The notes below the pieces were generated by a model. That model was given only the letters and a program-made list of their open reading frames with translations. It searched no databases and was not told the origin of the DNA. From a virus, in the IMG/VR virus record IMGVR_UViG_3300020474_000001, positions 143,656 to 207,655 of that record: a DNA stretch of 64,000 nucleotides. One strand, 5' to 3'. Of the stretch, positions 9,446 through 20,300 are shown piece after piece. Each line of letters starts with the position of its first letter. The first letter of the stretch is position 1. The position numbers and the translations under genes are program-made.

Positions 9446-10146
9446 CAGCAATTCCAACGACGACGTGCTGCTCTACCTCTTTCACCATTCCAACTCTTCG
9501 AACGAGCACAGAAACTCTTTCTGCGTTTTGCTGCTTTAGATCCTGGATTTAGTTTAGATGGGGGTGTAGTCACGGCAGTCTTCAAATTGCCACCAGTGCG
9601 TCTATTATATTTTGCGACACCCTTTGCAGTCATACCTGCACCACTCTTAGTGCTTCTCTTGTCACCAGATCTCTGAGACATTCCTGACATATCTTCAACT
9701 TGCAGGAATGGTTGTCCGGGAACTACCTGTGATGCTTTGTAAGTTACAACACGAGCTCCTGGATATGCTTTTATGATTTCGTCTTGAATTTCTCCCTTAT
9801 TTGGCATTTTCAGATTTGGGAAAAACATTTTCATTGAAATATATTTTCCTCTCCAATTCAAATACACATCAACCATATGTCCAGTTTTTGCTGGAATTCT
9901 TACTGCTTCAGAGATATTATAGTAATCTCTTATATTCTTGCTTCTGATAATATCCACTACATTTGCAAATGCTTTTCCATTTGCATCATTTATAACAACA
10001 GATTCTCCTACTCCACCTGATTCTCCAGCATCTCCCTCATCTGGATCTTCTCCTGTAGTAAATCTATCCCAAGAAGAACCGCCATATCTGCAGTTAGATC
10101 TTAATTCTTTACGGTTGCATCTTCTACAATACTTTTCTTCTACCAT
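9445..10146 (-). CDS. Structural-module protein with basic C-terminal domain (DUF6321-like)
   Basis: 233 residues. The N-terminus has CRRCNRKE and a Gly/Asp-rich linker. A middle globular part (about 55-150) carries YISMKMFFPNLKMPNKGEI. The C-terminal 65 residues are strongly basic and end in KSFCARSKSWNGERGRAARRRW, a segment I associate with DUF6321-type cyanophage proteins. It lies between gp16 and gp17. DNA or RNA contact by the basic tail is likely but unproven. Confidence 0.7.
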   Translation of the reverse strand: MVEEKYCRRCNRKELRSNCRYGGSSWDRFTTGEDPDEGDAGESGGVGESVVINDANGKAFANVVDIIRSKNIRDYYNISEAVRIPAKTGHMVDVYLNWRGKYISMKMFFPNLKMPNKGEIQDEIIKAYPGARVVTYKASQVVPGQPFLQVEDMSGMSQRSGDKRSTKSGAGMTAKGVAKYNRRTGGNLKTAVTTPPSKLNPGSKAAKRRKSFCARSKSWNGERGRAARRRWNC

Positions 10147-10167
10147 TGAAAAAAATATATTCTTGTT

Positions 10168-10590
10168 TTATTTATCAAGATCCTTAAGACCATTCTTTAA
10201 CAACTTTGATAGTTCTGCAGTTGATCCAACAAATAATGCATTATTTACTGTTGATGGACCTTTTGTTTTTACACTTTCCTCTTCAACATCTTTTAATTTT
10301 TTCTGAAGCTCCATCAACTTGTCTGTAGTGTCTGAAACATTCTTGATCAACTGTCCTAGAACTTCGTATGCTCTTGGTTGTTCTGTTTCTTGTGCCAATT
10401 CAAGAACACTATCTATTGCTTCCTGACCTTTTTCTATAATTGAGTATAAGTTTCCACGAGTGTATTCATAATCTTTTTTAATATCTTCGACAGATGAGCT
10501 AATATCTTCTATCTTTTTTATCTTCTTACTTTCGACTTCCTTTGGTTCGATGTCGAAAGTTTCATTCAATTTATCAAATTTATCAGTCAT
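10168..10590 (-). CDS. 16: Small terminase subunit gp16
   Basis: 140 residues (T4 gp16 is 164). The middle is an extended coiled coil (about residues 30-100), matching the central oligomerisation region of T4-type gp16. The C-terminus VNNALFVGSTAELSKLLK is a typical cyanophage gp16 ending. It starts 2 bp after gp15. It recruits DNA and activates gp17. Confidence 0.88.
   Translation of the reverse strand: MTDKFDKLNETFDIEPKEVESKKIKKIEDISSSVEDIKKDYEYTRGNLYSIIEKGQEAIDSVLELAQETEQPRAYEVLGQLIKNVSDTTDKLMELQKKLKDVEEESVKTKGPSTVNNALFVGSTAELSKLLKNGLKDLDK
10169..10176 (-). promoter_or_regulatory. Late promoter before the gp16-gp17 linking genes
   Basis: GATAAATA on the minus strand, overlapping the end of gp16 and about 25 bp before the start at 10146. 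Confidence 0.55.
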
Positions 10591-10592
10591 AT

Positions 10593-11594
10593 TCAGAATA
10601 TATCTCCATTAAATCCAAAATCATCACCTTCTTCAACCAATACATCATCCTGTTGATTGATGATCTTAACTGCTGCTCCTCTCAAGTGAGAAGTGACTAC
10701 AGTTTTGTCTCTACCACGATCTACCAAAACTTTTGAATCGGAAATTGTTTTAATATATATCTGCTCTCCCTCAATATCAATATAAGAATCTTCTGTCAAC
10801 ACACTAGAGTCATCAACTTCAATAATAGTGGTTGATGCGTCAATATCCTTAGATACTATTGTCACAACATCTCCATTATAATCTTTAATTGCTCTAGGAG
10901 ATACTGAATAACTAAGTCCTCTAACCGCTGAGGTGCTAGATCGACCTTCCAGATAATTGATAGTAGCTTTCTTGATAATATCTTTCGATGCCGATGTAAC
11001 TGGACCAAATAAGTATGTCTTTGCGTTAAATTTTAAAGTATAAAGTAATACTCTTCTACTGGTAAAATCTCCAGTGTAATCATCTTGCATTGTGATATTA
11101 TCAAGAACAATCGGAATATCTCTTTTTTCTTTTATCCCATCAACTAACTCAATGGAAATATTATACGCAGGTTGAAAGTATGGAAGTATTTGCTCAATTA
11201 TTTGGAGCATATCATCATTGACCTTAGCCATTATACTAAGCTCAAATTGCATAGTGTATGGAACAGGCATATATGTCTTTTTGCACTCAGACCCATCTTC
11301 AGAGTCTATTGATACAAACTGCTGTGTTGTAGTTACCTTTCTAGATGAATCGTATGTTAATCCATTGAATTCGAATGACATTCTTGGGAGAGTGATTGCA
11401 GTTGATTTGTTTAAATCTGGAGACTGCTCTAATCTTGCAAGAAATTTTTGTGTTGGTCCATACGCAAGAGGAACTTTTACAACATCAAGCACATTGTTAC
11501 TACTATCAAAGTGCTTGATAGAAATATTGTTAAACATCGTGCCAAAGGCGATGATGGTTTTTCTTAATATTTCGTTATAAAAATACTCAAACAT
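10593..11594 (-). CDS. 15: Tail sheath stabiliser / proximal tail protein gp15
   Basis: 333 residues (T4 gp15 is 272). It forms the ring that closes the finished tail and joins it to the neck. The N-terminal two thirds carry segments typical of the family, such as FEYFYNEILRKTIIAFGTMF at the start and PMPVPYTMQFELSIMAKVNDD-like text at about 108-128. The last 100 residues are a Ser/Asp-rich extension with DYNGDVVTIVS and IDIEGEQIYI. It is placed between gp14 and gp16 as in T4. Confidence 0.9.
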   Translation of the reverse strand: MFEYFYNEILRKTIIAFGTMFNNISIKHFDSSNNVLDVVKVPLAYGPTQKFLARLEQSPDLNKSTAITLPRMSFEFNGLTYDSSRKVTTTQQFVSIDSEDGSECKKTYMPVPYTMQFELSIMAKVNDDMLQIIEQILPYFQPAYNISIELVDGIKEKRDIPIVLDNITMQDDYTGDFTSRRVLLYTLKFNAKTYLFGPVTSASKDIIKKATINYLEGRSSTSAVRGLSYSVSPRAIKDYNGDVVTIVSKDIDASTTIIEVDDSSVLTEDSYIDIEGEQIYIKTISDSKVLVDRGRDKTVVTSHLRGAAVKIINQQDDVLVEEGDDFGFNGDIF

Positions 11595-11615
11595 GACTAT
11601 TGCTTTTATATAAAA

Positions 11616-11623
11616 TATTTATG
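11616..11623 (-). promoter_or_regulatory. Late promoter before gp15
   Basis: CATAAATA on the minus strand, about 22 bp upstream of the gp15 start and overlapping the end of gp14. Confidence 0.55.
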
Positions 11624-13037
11624 GGGTTCCAAATGGATTTATTTCAGAGAAATCAATGATATCATCTGACTCTGCTTCAATATTATAATTATCGGCAAAA
11701 CCATCATCAGTTGGAAATTTATCGACAAATAAAATCCTATGTGTTGCTTTTGATTCTGAACCAGTCAATATTTCTCCAATTTTGAACTCTCCAGATATAT
11801 GAGACAATTCTAGAACATTTGTATAATTCCAAGTTCTAACTCTTGCTGTAGTTCCACTCTCAGAACCAGTTACAGTTTCATTGAAAATGAAGTTTCCTTG
11901 AGATTCCAAATATGGATTGGATATGGTTATCGCAGGAGCCTCTGTATACCCAACACCAGCATTAATTAGGTTGATTGTGGTGATTTGTCCATCAACACCT
12001 ATTACAGCGGTTGCAGACGCTCCTACGGTCGAATTACCGGCAATGGTGATGGTAGGTTGATCTATATATCCAAGACCAGGATTTGTAATCTCAAATGAAC
12101 CAACAACACCATCTGCAATTTGAGTTACAGCTTCCGCTCCATCTCCGCTACCAAAGAACTTTATACCAGGCGCTTCTGTGTATCCTGCACCAGTATTAAC
12201 AATATCAACATTCTGAACCAACCTAGAACGAGTTCCAAGAGTTGCATTATGTACATTTATGCCACCAATTAATCTTGTGGTCGCTATACCAGTAACTCCA
12301 CCACTAGGTGCAGATGAAAAACCAACCGTTGGATTATCAAAGTATCCACTTCCTCTATTTGTTATAGTTACCAATTGAATTCCACCATCAGCAATTGTAG
12401 CTGTTGCAGTAGCAGTAATACCAATACCTGTAACAAGAAGTGTCTGAGTTGGTCCAAGAATAACTGGAGTTCCGTCAGCATTTCTACCATCAATTTCATT
12501 TCCGATTAAATTGTCATCAATTTCATGAATATCGGTATCTATAATTTCATTTTCGTAGCGGAACAACTCACATCTCAACTCATACACATAGTTCTTCTGG
12601 AGTTGATAGAATGGTTTTTCATGTTCGACATATTTAATTTCATACAATCTATCACCTAAAGGAAGATATACTAAATCCCCTTCTTTTGGTCTAGATGATA
12701 ACTTAATATTTGGTTTATCCTTTATCAGAGGTTCGATATAGTTTTCCCATCTTTCTTTGGATATTACAAATGTAATTTCCTGAGTTTGCTCGATACCAAA
12801 CTTTGAGAGTAATACTGGATTTTCGGCATACCCGTCATAGTTTTGAATATATGCTTCTATTGGATATGAGTTTGTAAATGCAGACTGAGTAACTTCTCTT
12901 ACTATATCATTTTCACTTACGAATGATCTTGGCATGTAGTGAACCTCTATGCCATACATTCTTAACTGTTCGTTAATGATATCTTGAATTAAATTCTGCT
13001 CACCGGATGTTCCTTGAGTAAAAAATGGATTTAGCAT
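11619..13037 (-). CDS. 14: Neck protein gp14 with a large GxGY-repeat insertion
   Basis: Neck protein that joins head to tail. The N-terminal part MLNPFFTQGTSGEQNLIQDI and the region to about residue 175 match T4-type gp14, but the protein is about 472 residues against 256 in T4. Extra length at about residues 195-370 consists of repeats with GSGY, GAGY, GLGY and GVGY followed by a Pro-Ile/Val strand, which look like a beta-repeat domain. The ATG 1 bp after gp13 is preferred over one three codons upstream, but both are possible. Confidence 0.9.
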   Translation of the reverse strand: MLNPFFTQGTSGEQNLIQDIINEQLRMYGIEVHYMPRSFVSENDIVREVTQSAFTNSYPIEAYIQNYDGYAENPVLLSKFGIEQTQEITFVISKERWENYIEPLIKDKPNIKLSSRPKEGDLVYLPLGDRLYEIKYVEHEKPFYQLQKNYVYELRCELFRYENEIIDTDIHEIDDNLIGNEIDGRNADGTPVILGPTQTLLVTGIGITATATATIADGGIQLVTITNRGSGYFDNPTVGFSSAPSGGVTGIATTRLIGGINVHNATLGTRSRLVQNVDIVNTGAGYTEAPGIKFFGSGDGAEAVTQIADGVVGSFEITNPGLGYIDQPTITIAGNSTVGASATAVIGVDGQITTINLINAGVGYTEAPAITISNPYLESQGNFIFNETVTGSESGTTARVRTWNYTNVLELSHISGEFKIGEILTGSESKATHRILFVDKFPTDDGFADNYNIEAESDDIIDFSEINPFGTP

Positions 13038-13038
13038 A

Positions 13039-13887
13039 TCAACCAATCATATCTAGTGGTGGTAATTCGTATGTATTTGACATATCATCAAGGATGAATT
13101 CAATTTCTCTCTGCGCATCTTCATAGATCATTCTTCCATTTAACTCAACTCCTCCTGGGAGTTTTACTCCTTGGAATTTGATCAGATTCTGCCCCCACTG
13201 TCTCTTAACCAATGCTGTCAAATATCTCTTCAAGAAGGAATCGTTCCATACTCCAGTATATTCGTTTGGGTCTATGAGACGATAGCAATCAATAATCAAG
13301 TGCTCTCCTGCCTTTACAGCAGACCAATCGATATCAATATATAAGCGATCCATTCTCTGGTTAAATCTGATTTGCTTCTCAGTAGTTAACAAAAAGTTAA
13401 GATCTTCTAAGTATGTCTTAGTCATTGCATACTGAAGTATTTCCATAGAACCCCAGTAATACAAATCATTCAGGAACATTTGGTACTTCAAACTGAACAT
13501 ATTATTTGTAGTAGTATTTGCACCATCAAAGTGATATATCTTTGTGATTCCAATCACTGCTGGAGGAATTTGTAAATAGTTTCCTGCCTCATTATATGAG
13601 AATGTGACTGTACCTATACCAGAAACATTCGAGCTTGCAGTTGTAGTTGTTACACCAATATTCCCGTTTTCTTCTTTTGCTCTACCTCTATCAATATCGT
13701 CTTGAGTTACTTTATATTTCAAGAAAGTTTGCATTACACCGTCAAAGTGTCTTTCATGAAAATACTGCAAGGCATCATCGACCAAATCATCAAGTTGCTC
13801 ATCAGCGACATTAATTTCTAATACTGGAGCTCCTAGTTGCCTTTTACAATAGTTTATTAACTCAGACCTACTTGATGGTTGTGACAT
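13039..13887 (-). CDS. 13: Neck protein gp13
   Basis: 282 residues (T4 gp13 is 309). It completes the portal vertex after packaging. Recognisable segments are SRSELINYCKRQLGAPVLEINVADEQ at the N-terminus (in parts), ALQYFHERHFDG at about 37-48 and the C-terminal VKLPGGVELNGRMIYEDA. It is the first gene of the neck group and has a late promoter 30 bp upstream. Confidence 0.95.
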   Translation of the reverse strand: MSQPSSRSELINYCKRQLGAPVLEINVADEQLDDLVDDALQYFHERHFDGVMQTFLKYKVTQDDIDRGRAKEENGNIGVTTTTASSNVSGIGTVTFSYNEAGNYLQIPPAVIGITKIYHFDGANTTTNNMFSLKYQMFLNDLYYWGSMEILQYAMTKTYLEDLNFLLTTEKQIRFNQRMDRLYIDIDWSAVKAGEHLIIDCYRLIDPNEYTGVWNDSFLKRYLTALVKRQWGQNLIKFQGVKLPGGVELNGRMIYEDAQREIEFILDDMSNTYELPPLDMIG

Positions 13888-13912
13888 TTACTTAAAATAG
13901 ACCTATTAATAG

Positions 13913-13920
13913 TATTTATC
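13913..13920 (-). promoter_or_regulatory. Late promoter before gp13
   Basis: GATAAATA on the minus strand, 26 bp before the gp13 start. Confidence 0.65.
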
Positions 13921-13925
13921 ATGAT

Positions 13926-14186
13926 TTATATATCGCAGTCACCCCAGATACCAGTCTCTTGATATTTCAGTTCTTCATACATTTCTCTTCTAGAATCTTC
14001 TTGATGAAATACAGACCAACACCAAGACAATGCCATTTTCCGCAATTCCTCAATGTCATCACATTCTTCAATCATTGGGATCATATGCTTAAATTGTGGA
14101 TGCCGAGGTGGATTTTTAAAACACTCTTCTTTTAATTGCTCAAAATTTAACATATTTCCATTTAAGATAAGTTCATCATAATCCAT
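13926..14186 (-). CDS. Small acidic protein of unknown function
   Basis: 86 residues, MDYDELILNGNMLNFEQLKEE onward (in two halves), acidic, with Cys at positions around 22, 45, 57 and 84 and a Trp-rich middle (LSWCWSVFHQ). It overlaps the preceding small gene by 11 bp, so the two are likely coupled. It lies between the DUF4815 protein and gp13. No family recognised. Confidence 0.65.
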   Translation of the reverse strand: MDYDELILNGNMLNFEQLKEECFKNPPRHPQFKHMIPMIEECDDIEELRKMALSWCWSVFHQEDSRREMYEELKYQETGIWGDCDI

Positions 14187-14376
14187 CTGTCAACTTTTTT
14201 AACATCTCTTTAATATCGTTTATTTCTTCACGTATATTGTCAAGATCTATTTTGAATCTGTCTAATTTTTTGTCCTCTTTGATTTTGGAATTTCTTTTTG
14301 AAATGTATTCTTTATATTTTTCCGCATTTCTATTTGAAATAGAATTTGTTGCACCATCTCTTTCAAAATCGCTCAT
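14176..14376 (-). CDS. Short coiled-coil protein of unknown function
   Basis: 66 residues. After a Ser/Asn-rich start the rest is Lys/Glu/Ile-rich with heptad-like spacing (KKLDRF-IDLDNIREEINDIKEMLKKL), which predicts a coiled coil. It follows the DUF4815 gene by one base. Possibly a virion assembly helper; function unknown. Confidence 0.6.
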   Translation of the reverse strand: MSDFERDGATNSISNRNAEKYKEYISKRNSKIKEDKKLDRFKIDLDNIREEINDIKEMLKKLTDGL

Positions 14377-14377
14377 A

Positions 14378-17300
14378 TCATGCTAAAGCTATTACTTTTA
14401 AATTCTTAATTTTTGGAACTTGTACTTGATTCTTAGAAGTCATAATAATTTTTACTCTATATGAAATGAAAGAGGACAAACTGTCAGCAGTGAATGTATA
14501 TTCGGAATATTCCGATGACTTACTAATAATCTCATCAGATTTACCGCCATTCAAATCATCATATCCCGAGAATGGAACAAACGTTGGTTCAAATCCTTCA
14601 GAATCGCTGATTGCATAGAATGCTCTAATATCATTTTCTTCCATCAAGTCCGCATCTAGAATAATTTTTAATCCAGTGGCAGGATTATCAATATTCATCT
14701 CTTTCGAGATATATTGGCATGCAGTTGGATCTGTAAATATTTTATTAACTCTTCCATCCTCAGCATAATCTTCAATTATGTTATTAATACGGTTGGATGT
14801 AAGTATCATACTTACTCTTTCAGAATCAATGATTGGTGTAAGTTTTGAATTTGTTGTACTCAAGAATAATCTAAGGTTTGAAGACTTATTTCCTATATTT
14901 GCAGATAGTTTATTATCCTCATTTACTTTTGAACATATGATTCTTGGAGATTTGAGATAGTTTGGTTTATTGATTGAAATCTCTTCAAATCCAGTATTTA
15001 TAAATGGAACTTCATCTCCACTTTGTGACTGTCCGGTTGTAGTTCTCAATTGTGCTGATATGCTCGTTCCCTCAATGCTCAAATTATGAATGTTGGGAGT
15101 TACAATCTCGAATGGAATATTTTGAGTTGCTTTTGATAAATATCCTCCACATGTTTTTGTTTTATTTGCATGCAATTTCTGGAATCCAGCATCATTGCTT
15201 CTATCATCGTTATTTTGGTTGAAAACTTCTTCAGTATTCAACTTAATATGATATGAATCAAATGTTATTGGATCATCAACCTCAACATCTGAGAAGTTGT
15301 GAATTTTATTAACTCTTAGCAAGTTTACCCCATTAATCTCATACTTATAAACAGGTGTTCCCGATGGGTATGATTTGGAGAGAGTATTGTTAACACCTCT
15401 CAAGATTCCGCCAACTTGAGTGTCAGATACCTGATTATATTCAATGATTTCATCTTCAATCAACAGGAATCCTATATTTGTGGTTCCAACTCCAACGTTT
15501 TCAAAAGTTGAAAACTCTGAAGTATCATCTATTGATATTGGAGAAGTTGATTCTGAATCATATGCTAATGTCAGCTTGGTTGGTCTAACATCAGAAGAAA
15601 CTCCGAATATCTCTACCCTATTGTCACTTGAGTGCATACCGTGATTCTGGTGATTTATCTTGATGTGCAATCCATCAGAGTCAGTTACAATATTGTTGAT
15701 ATAAACTGGACCTTCACTATTATCTTTCATATCCGAAGACACTCCAGTGAGTCTCTTATATTGAAGTTTATTGTCTGATTGGTTGATTACGAAATCTCCT
15801 TGAACATTATCAAAAATCAACTCACTAGTCTCTCCAACAGTAGCAATAGTAAGTCTTGCACCAGATCCAGAACCAGTAGTAGTTATTCCCAACACATCAC
15901 CAACATTATATCCAGATCCACCGTCAGAAATTGTTGCACCAGTGATTTCTCCTGCAGAAAGTGTCACGTCTGCTTTTGCACCTCTACCATTACCAGTAAT
16001 TGTAGTCAAATTAATATCATCAAATGCAGTTGCACTTGCATCATACCCGGATCCAGCATCTGTTATACTCAATGTACCAGTAGCTGTTGCCGCCGTACCT
16101 ACTAGTGTTGCTGCTGCATTGGTTTTGTCTTGATAATAGACAACTCCAGGTGACAAAGCATAACTATCCATATCTGCAGAAGAACCCACTGCAGTTGACA
16201 ATCCAGCTCTTATTTTCTTTGCTTTGAATGATAAAGAATCTGGCATCAACTTAGCAATCTGACAATTTTGTGCAGAAAGTTGAGAATTGTAAAATTCAAC
16301 TGTCCCAGAATCTAAGAAATCTGCTCTATACATCGTAAACTTCAAATTCTCTGAAGAATTTGCTTCCCAGTCAGAAGTATTTTGTGATTTGAAAAGTGGT
16401 CCGAGATACGAATGATTTGATATATACGAATCTGAAATTATATCAAACTCACCAATTTTAGAAACAAATACACTATACTTTGTTGAATTTGATTTCAAAC
16501 AGATTGCATACTCAGAGTTTCCTCCTTCCAAATATACTGGAGATTTAAATTCAAATGAAGTTGCTATAGATCCATCTGCAGAAGTTTGAACATCTTCTGG
16601 ATTTATTGCAACTCTAGTTCCAGGTATAATCTTTTCTGATGGGACACCACTCTTCATGGGTCTTATTTGCATTTCAACAGGAATGCTATTTGCATCTTTT
16701 GTTCTAAAGAAAATATCGCATCGAGTTATAAAAATACCCGTTTCATCTTCCACTTTAAATGATTGTGCAAGTGGATCGTACCATGCAATAGTTTTTTCTT
16801 GAGATGAACTTGTTGATGATCCTGATACAAGTTCAGTATCAATAGCATCTCTAACAGAAGATAATTCAAATTCTGGTCTTTCTTGAACAAGTGGTGATCG
16901 AACAGATACTATGTTATCATTAACGGTTTCAATTATGCCAGAAGATGTAAATGTTCTCTCTGCTCTTGATATTACATCATTTGTATCGTTGCTTTCACTA
17001 CTGGTCAAAGTAAATGTTTTTTCTCCAGATTCAAAGTTTGGATTTGAAACTCTTGTAGAATCTGGAATATAAAAACTACCGAGTAAACAGGATGCTGAAT
17101 CTGATAATAATCTTATATTAGTTACAACTGCCTGTGCCCCACTATCCCTACCTGAAAGTGTCATTCCAACTTCCACTAATCCATAGTAAGAAGATTCAGA
17201 TTCACTTGACAGTGATAATGTATCTACATTTAATACTGTTGAAGTTGCTGAATATATTTCAGGTAGCTGTGTGTTATTGTATGGATTTTCATCATATACT

Positions 17301-20300
17301 TTTACTGGAGAGTTGTATGGACCTTCTTTATGGTTCAATTGCGCCAATCTGAAAATTATACATGAAGTTTCTCTAGTCTTTTGATCTAAACCATTGGCAA
17401 TCACTTTTCCTTCTACCGTTTCACCAGACTGAAAAACTCCTTCAATCATAGAAATTTCAAGTAACTTTGGTATGCAGTAATTTGTTACTTCTTTTCCATC
17501 AAAGAATGCATACATTCTTGTGTTTGGTTTTACATTTTTAGATTCAAAGTGAATATTTGTTGATTTTGATTTCAAATCAATCTTATTTAAAACCTTTCCT
17601 TGAATTGATATCCCATCAATATTGGAATTATCCATACCAATCCAATTCTTTTGCCATGAATTCCAAACAGTTGGCTCAAAACCAACCTGCATGTCCACTT
17701 CTTTATCTTTTCTAACATCAATCCAGTCATCAGATCTTGGTTTGAGATCCAACATGCCTTGCCAAAAACTAACAGTGAATGGAGTGACATTTTCAGTTCT
17801 TGTCGCAAAGGTTTGAGATAAACACTCGATTTCCGAATAATCTAGGGTTATCAAGTTATCACTTCTTTGTATATTCACACCTTCTGCATTTGAAAAGTAT
17901 AAATCATCTCCTGGAGCAATCTGATCCACTGGTCCTAGAATCATTCCTATAGACGTAGTATAGTGTTTTGGTCTCAATTCATTGTTTGACTCATCTATAC
18001 TATTATTGATATAGACAGAAGTATCTTGTGATTTTGTTGTTGCAAAATCATCTACAAAGAATCCAGATTTAAATCTATCACTAGAATTTTGATCTCCTAT
18101 AAACATATTTGCAGTAGATGTTTCAAGAAGTGATAACTTTGTTTCCTTCTCCAATTTTGACAATCTATCACTAATATGCTTAACATCTTTCATAGTATAT
18201 CTCTTATTTTCCGATGTTAAGATGCTTGCGTCTTTAGTATCGTAGAGATATGGTGGAAGATTAATAGTTGCTATTTCTAAAGTTCCATCTACTTGATCTG
18301 GTTTTTCAGGAATATCTGATGGAACACCATATTTAACTTGAAATCTTCCAGATTTAGTTAAGAATATGCTATCAATTCTTCCTCTGTGATAAGAAAAATC
18401 TAAATCTATTGGTTCACCTGAAGCCAAAATATTTTTAGATGTGTTTCCTTGCTGCAAAAATCTCCTTCCCATAAACTCTAGCGGAGAGCGATCTTCTACT
18501 TGAGTAAAATTGGAAACTCTTGGTCGGATATCGATAATATCAGTATTTCTGATTTCACCAATAGATGAAATCTCACTACTATAATCAAAATTTGAATATG
18601 AATTTACTGTTGTTATATCTCCACCATCAGTAGAATCATAAGATGCATGTGAAAAGTAAACTTTTAATTTTCTTGTCGGCTCTTCTACATCACTTTTTCT
18701 AGTTATTGTCGAATAATCATAAAATGTATTTTTTTGTCCACTAGAGAATGTATAATTTGACGTAATATCAAAACTTGGCGATTCTATTGAAATTATACTT
18801 GCTGAGTGCTCAGATTGCTCTAGTACAATAGATTCTCCAACCTTAAATTTATTCTCGTTTTTATATAAGATTGAGATTTCTTCTGCAGCATTTTTTTCAG
18901 ATAATATTGCAACAGCACCACTTATCTGTCCAACGATTCTTTCTCCAATAATAAACTCAGATGTTGTTGATGAACTAGAATTAATTGTAGATAGAAATAG
19001 TTTTGGTGAACTAGGATCTTCTACATCTGTCGATTCAAATATGCCATGAATAGAGATAACATCTGGTGTATTCAATGAAATGATTTCATCTTGAACTCTG
19101 GTTCCGAATGCATATCCATTAGTGCCGTAGTCCAATCCATCATTTAATGTTGTACTACCAACTCCAGATGATAATAACTTTGAATTGTTGATAATTATTG
19201 AACTTACTTTATTGTTTATTTTTTCTTTTGCTGATGGTGAAGATTTTTTCAGAGAAGCCATTAATGTGGCTCCAGTATCATCTGCACCTAAATTGACTAT
19301 GGTTAGTGATTTTGAATCAATAGCTAATTGAACTTTGCTAAAATCCAACTCTTCAATACTACCATCAGATCTAATTAATGAGTATCTTGATGGAGAAAAC
19401 TGCATAAACTCTTCCCCAATATCAGCATTCGGAGTAGTATTTGTTGTTATTCTATTATTTGCTATATTAACAATAAATTTCTTTCTAATAGAAATATTAG
19501 AATTATTTAAATTTATATTTGATATATTTGTTTTGGGTAGTTTTGTAAATAGAGATTTGTCAGATGATTTGTCTAGATTTGTCTTTAGAATAGATAAATC
19601 AACTACATCAATATTTGATGTCGGTAGAGATCCATCAAAAACTCCAGTTACAGATGTAATTGAAGAAATTTCAATTGAATTTTCTAATACTTGTGTAACT
19701 TTGGCTGCTCTCTTTTGAGAAGATATCGTATATTGAAGCAAATCATTTACGTATATATTTTTGGGGAATCCTTCCTCTGAACTAGTAATAGTGCTTGTTC
19801 CTGAAGATTCTGCTGTTATAGATGCTTTACCTATCACTTTGGGGGACTGAATTGTATCGCAACTGAAATCAACATCTCCATTCTCATCTGTTGAGAATAT
19901 TGACTTCACATTAGATACGCCAAAATTGTCGATAGATACTATTTCCCTACTAGATTCTAATCCATCAAATGACAGCGTCTCATTTTCTACAAAGGTTCCT
20001 TTTTTATCATAAACTGTAATAGAAGTACTATCTGTTACACTATTTTTTAGGAATGCTGTTGCCCCGCTATTTTTTCCCTTTATAAATGTTGGTGTACTTA
20101 AGGTTACTGCAGAATTAAGGGTAAGAGTGGAGAATATATTTAAATCATATAGTGATATTGACCACTCATTTATGTCTTTGTTAGAATTGTAGTTTGATTT
20201 TAGTTTAAAATCATAAACTCTGGCAACTCCGATCTCATCTCCAGATAAAGTTGTGGATGCTGCGCCAACCCTATCAGATCTAAGACTAACATAGTAAGAT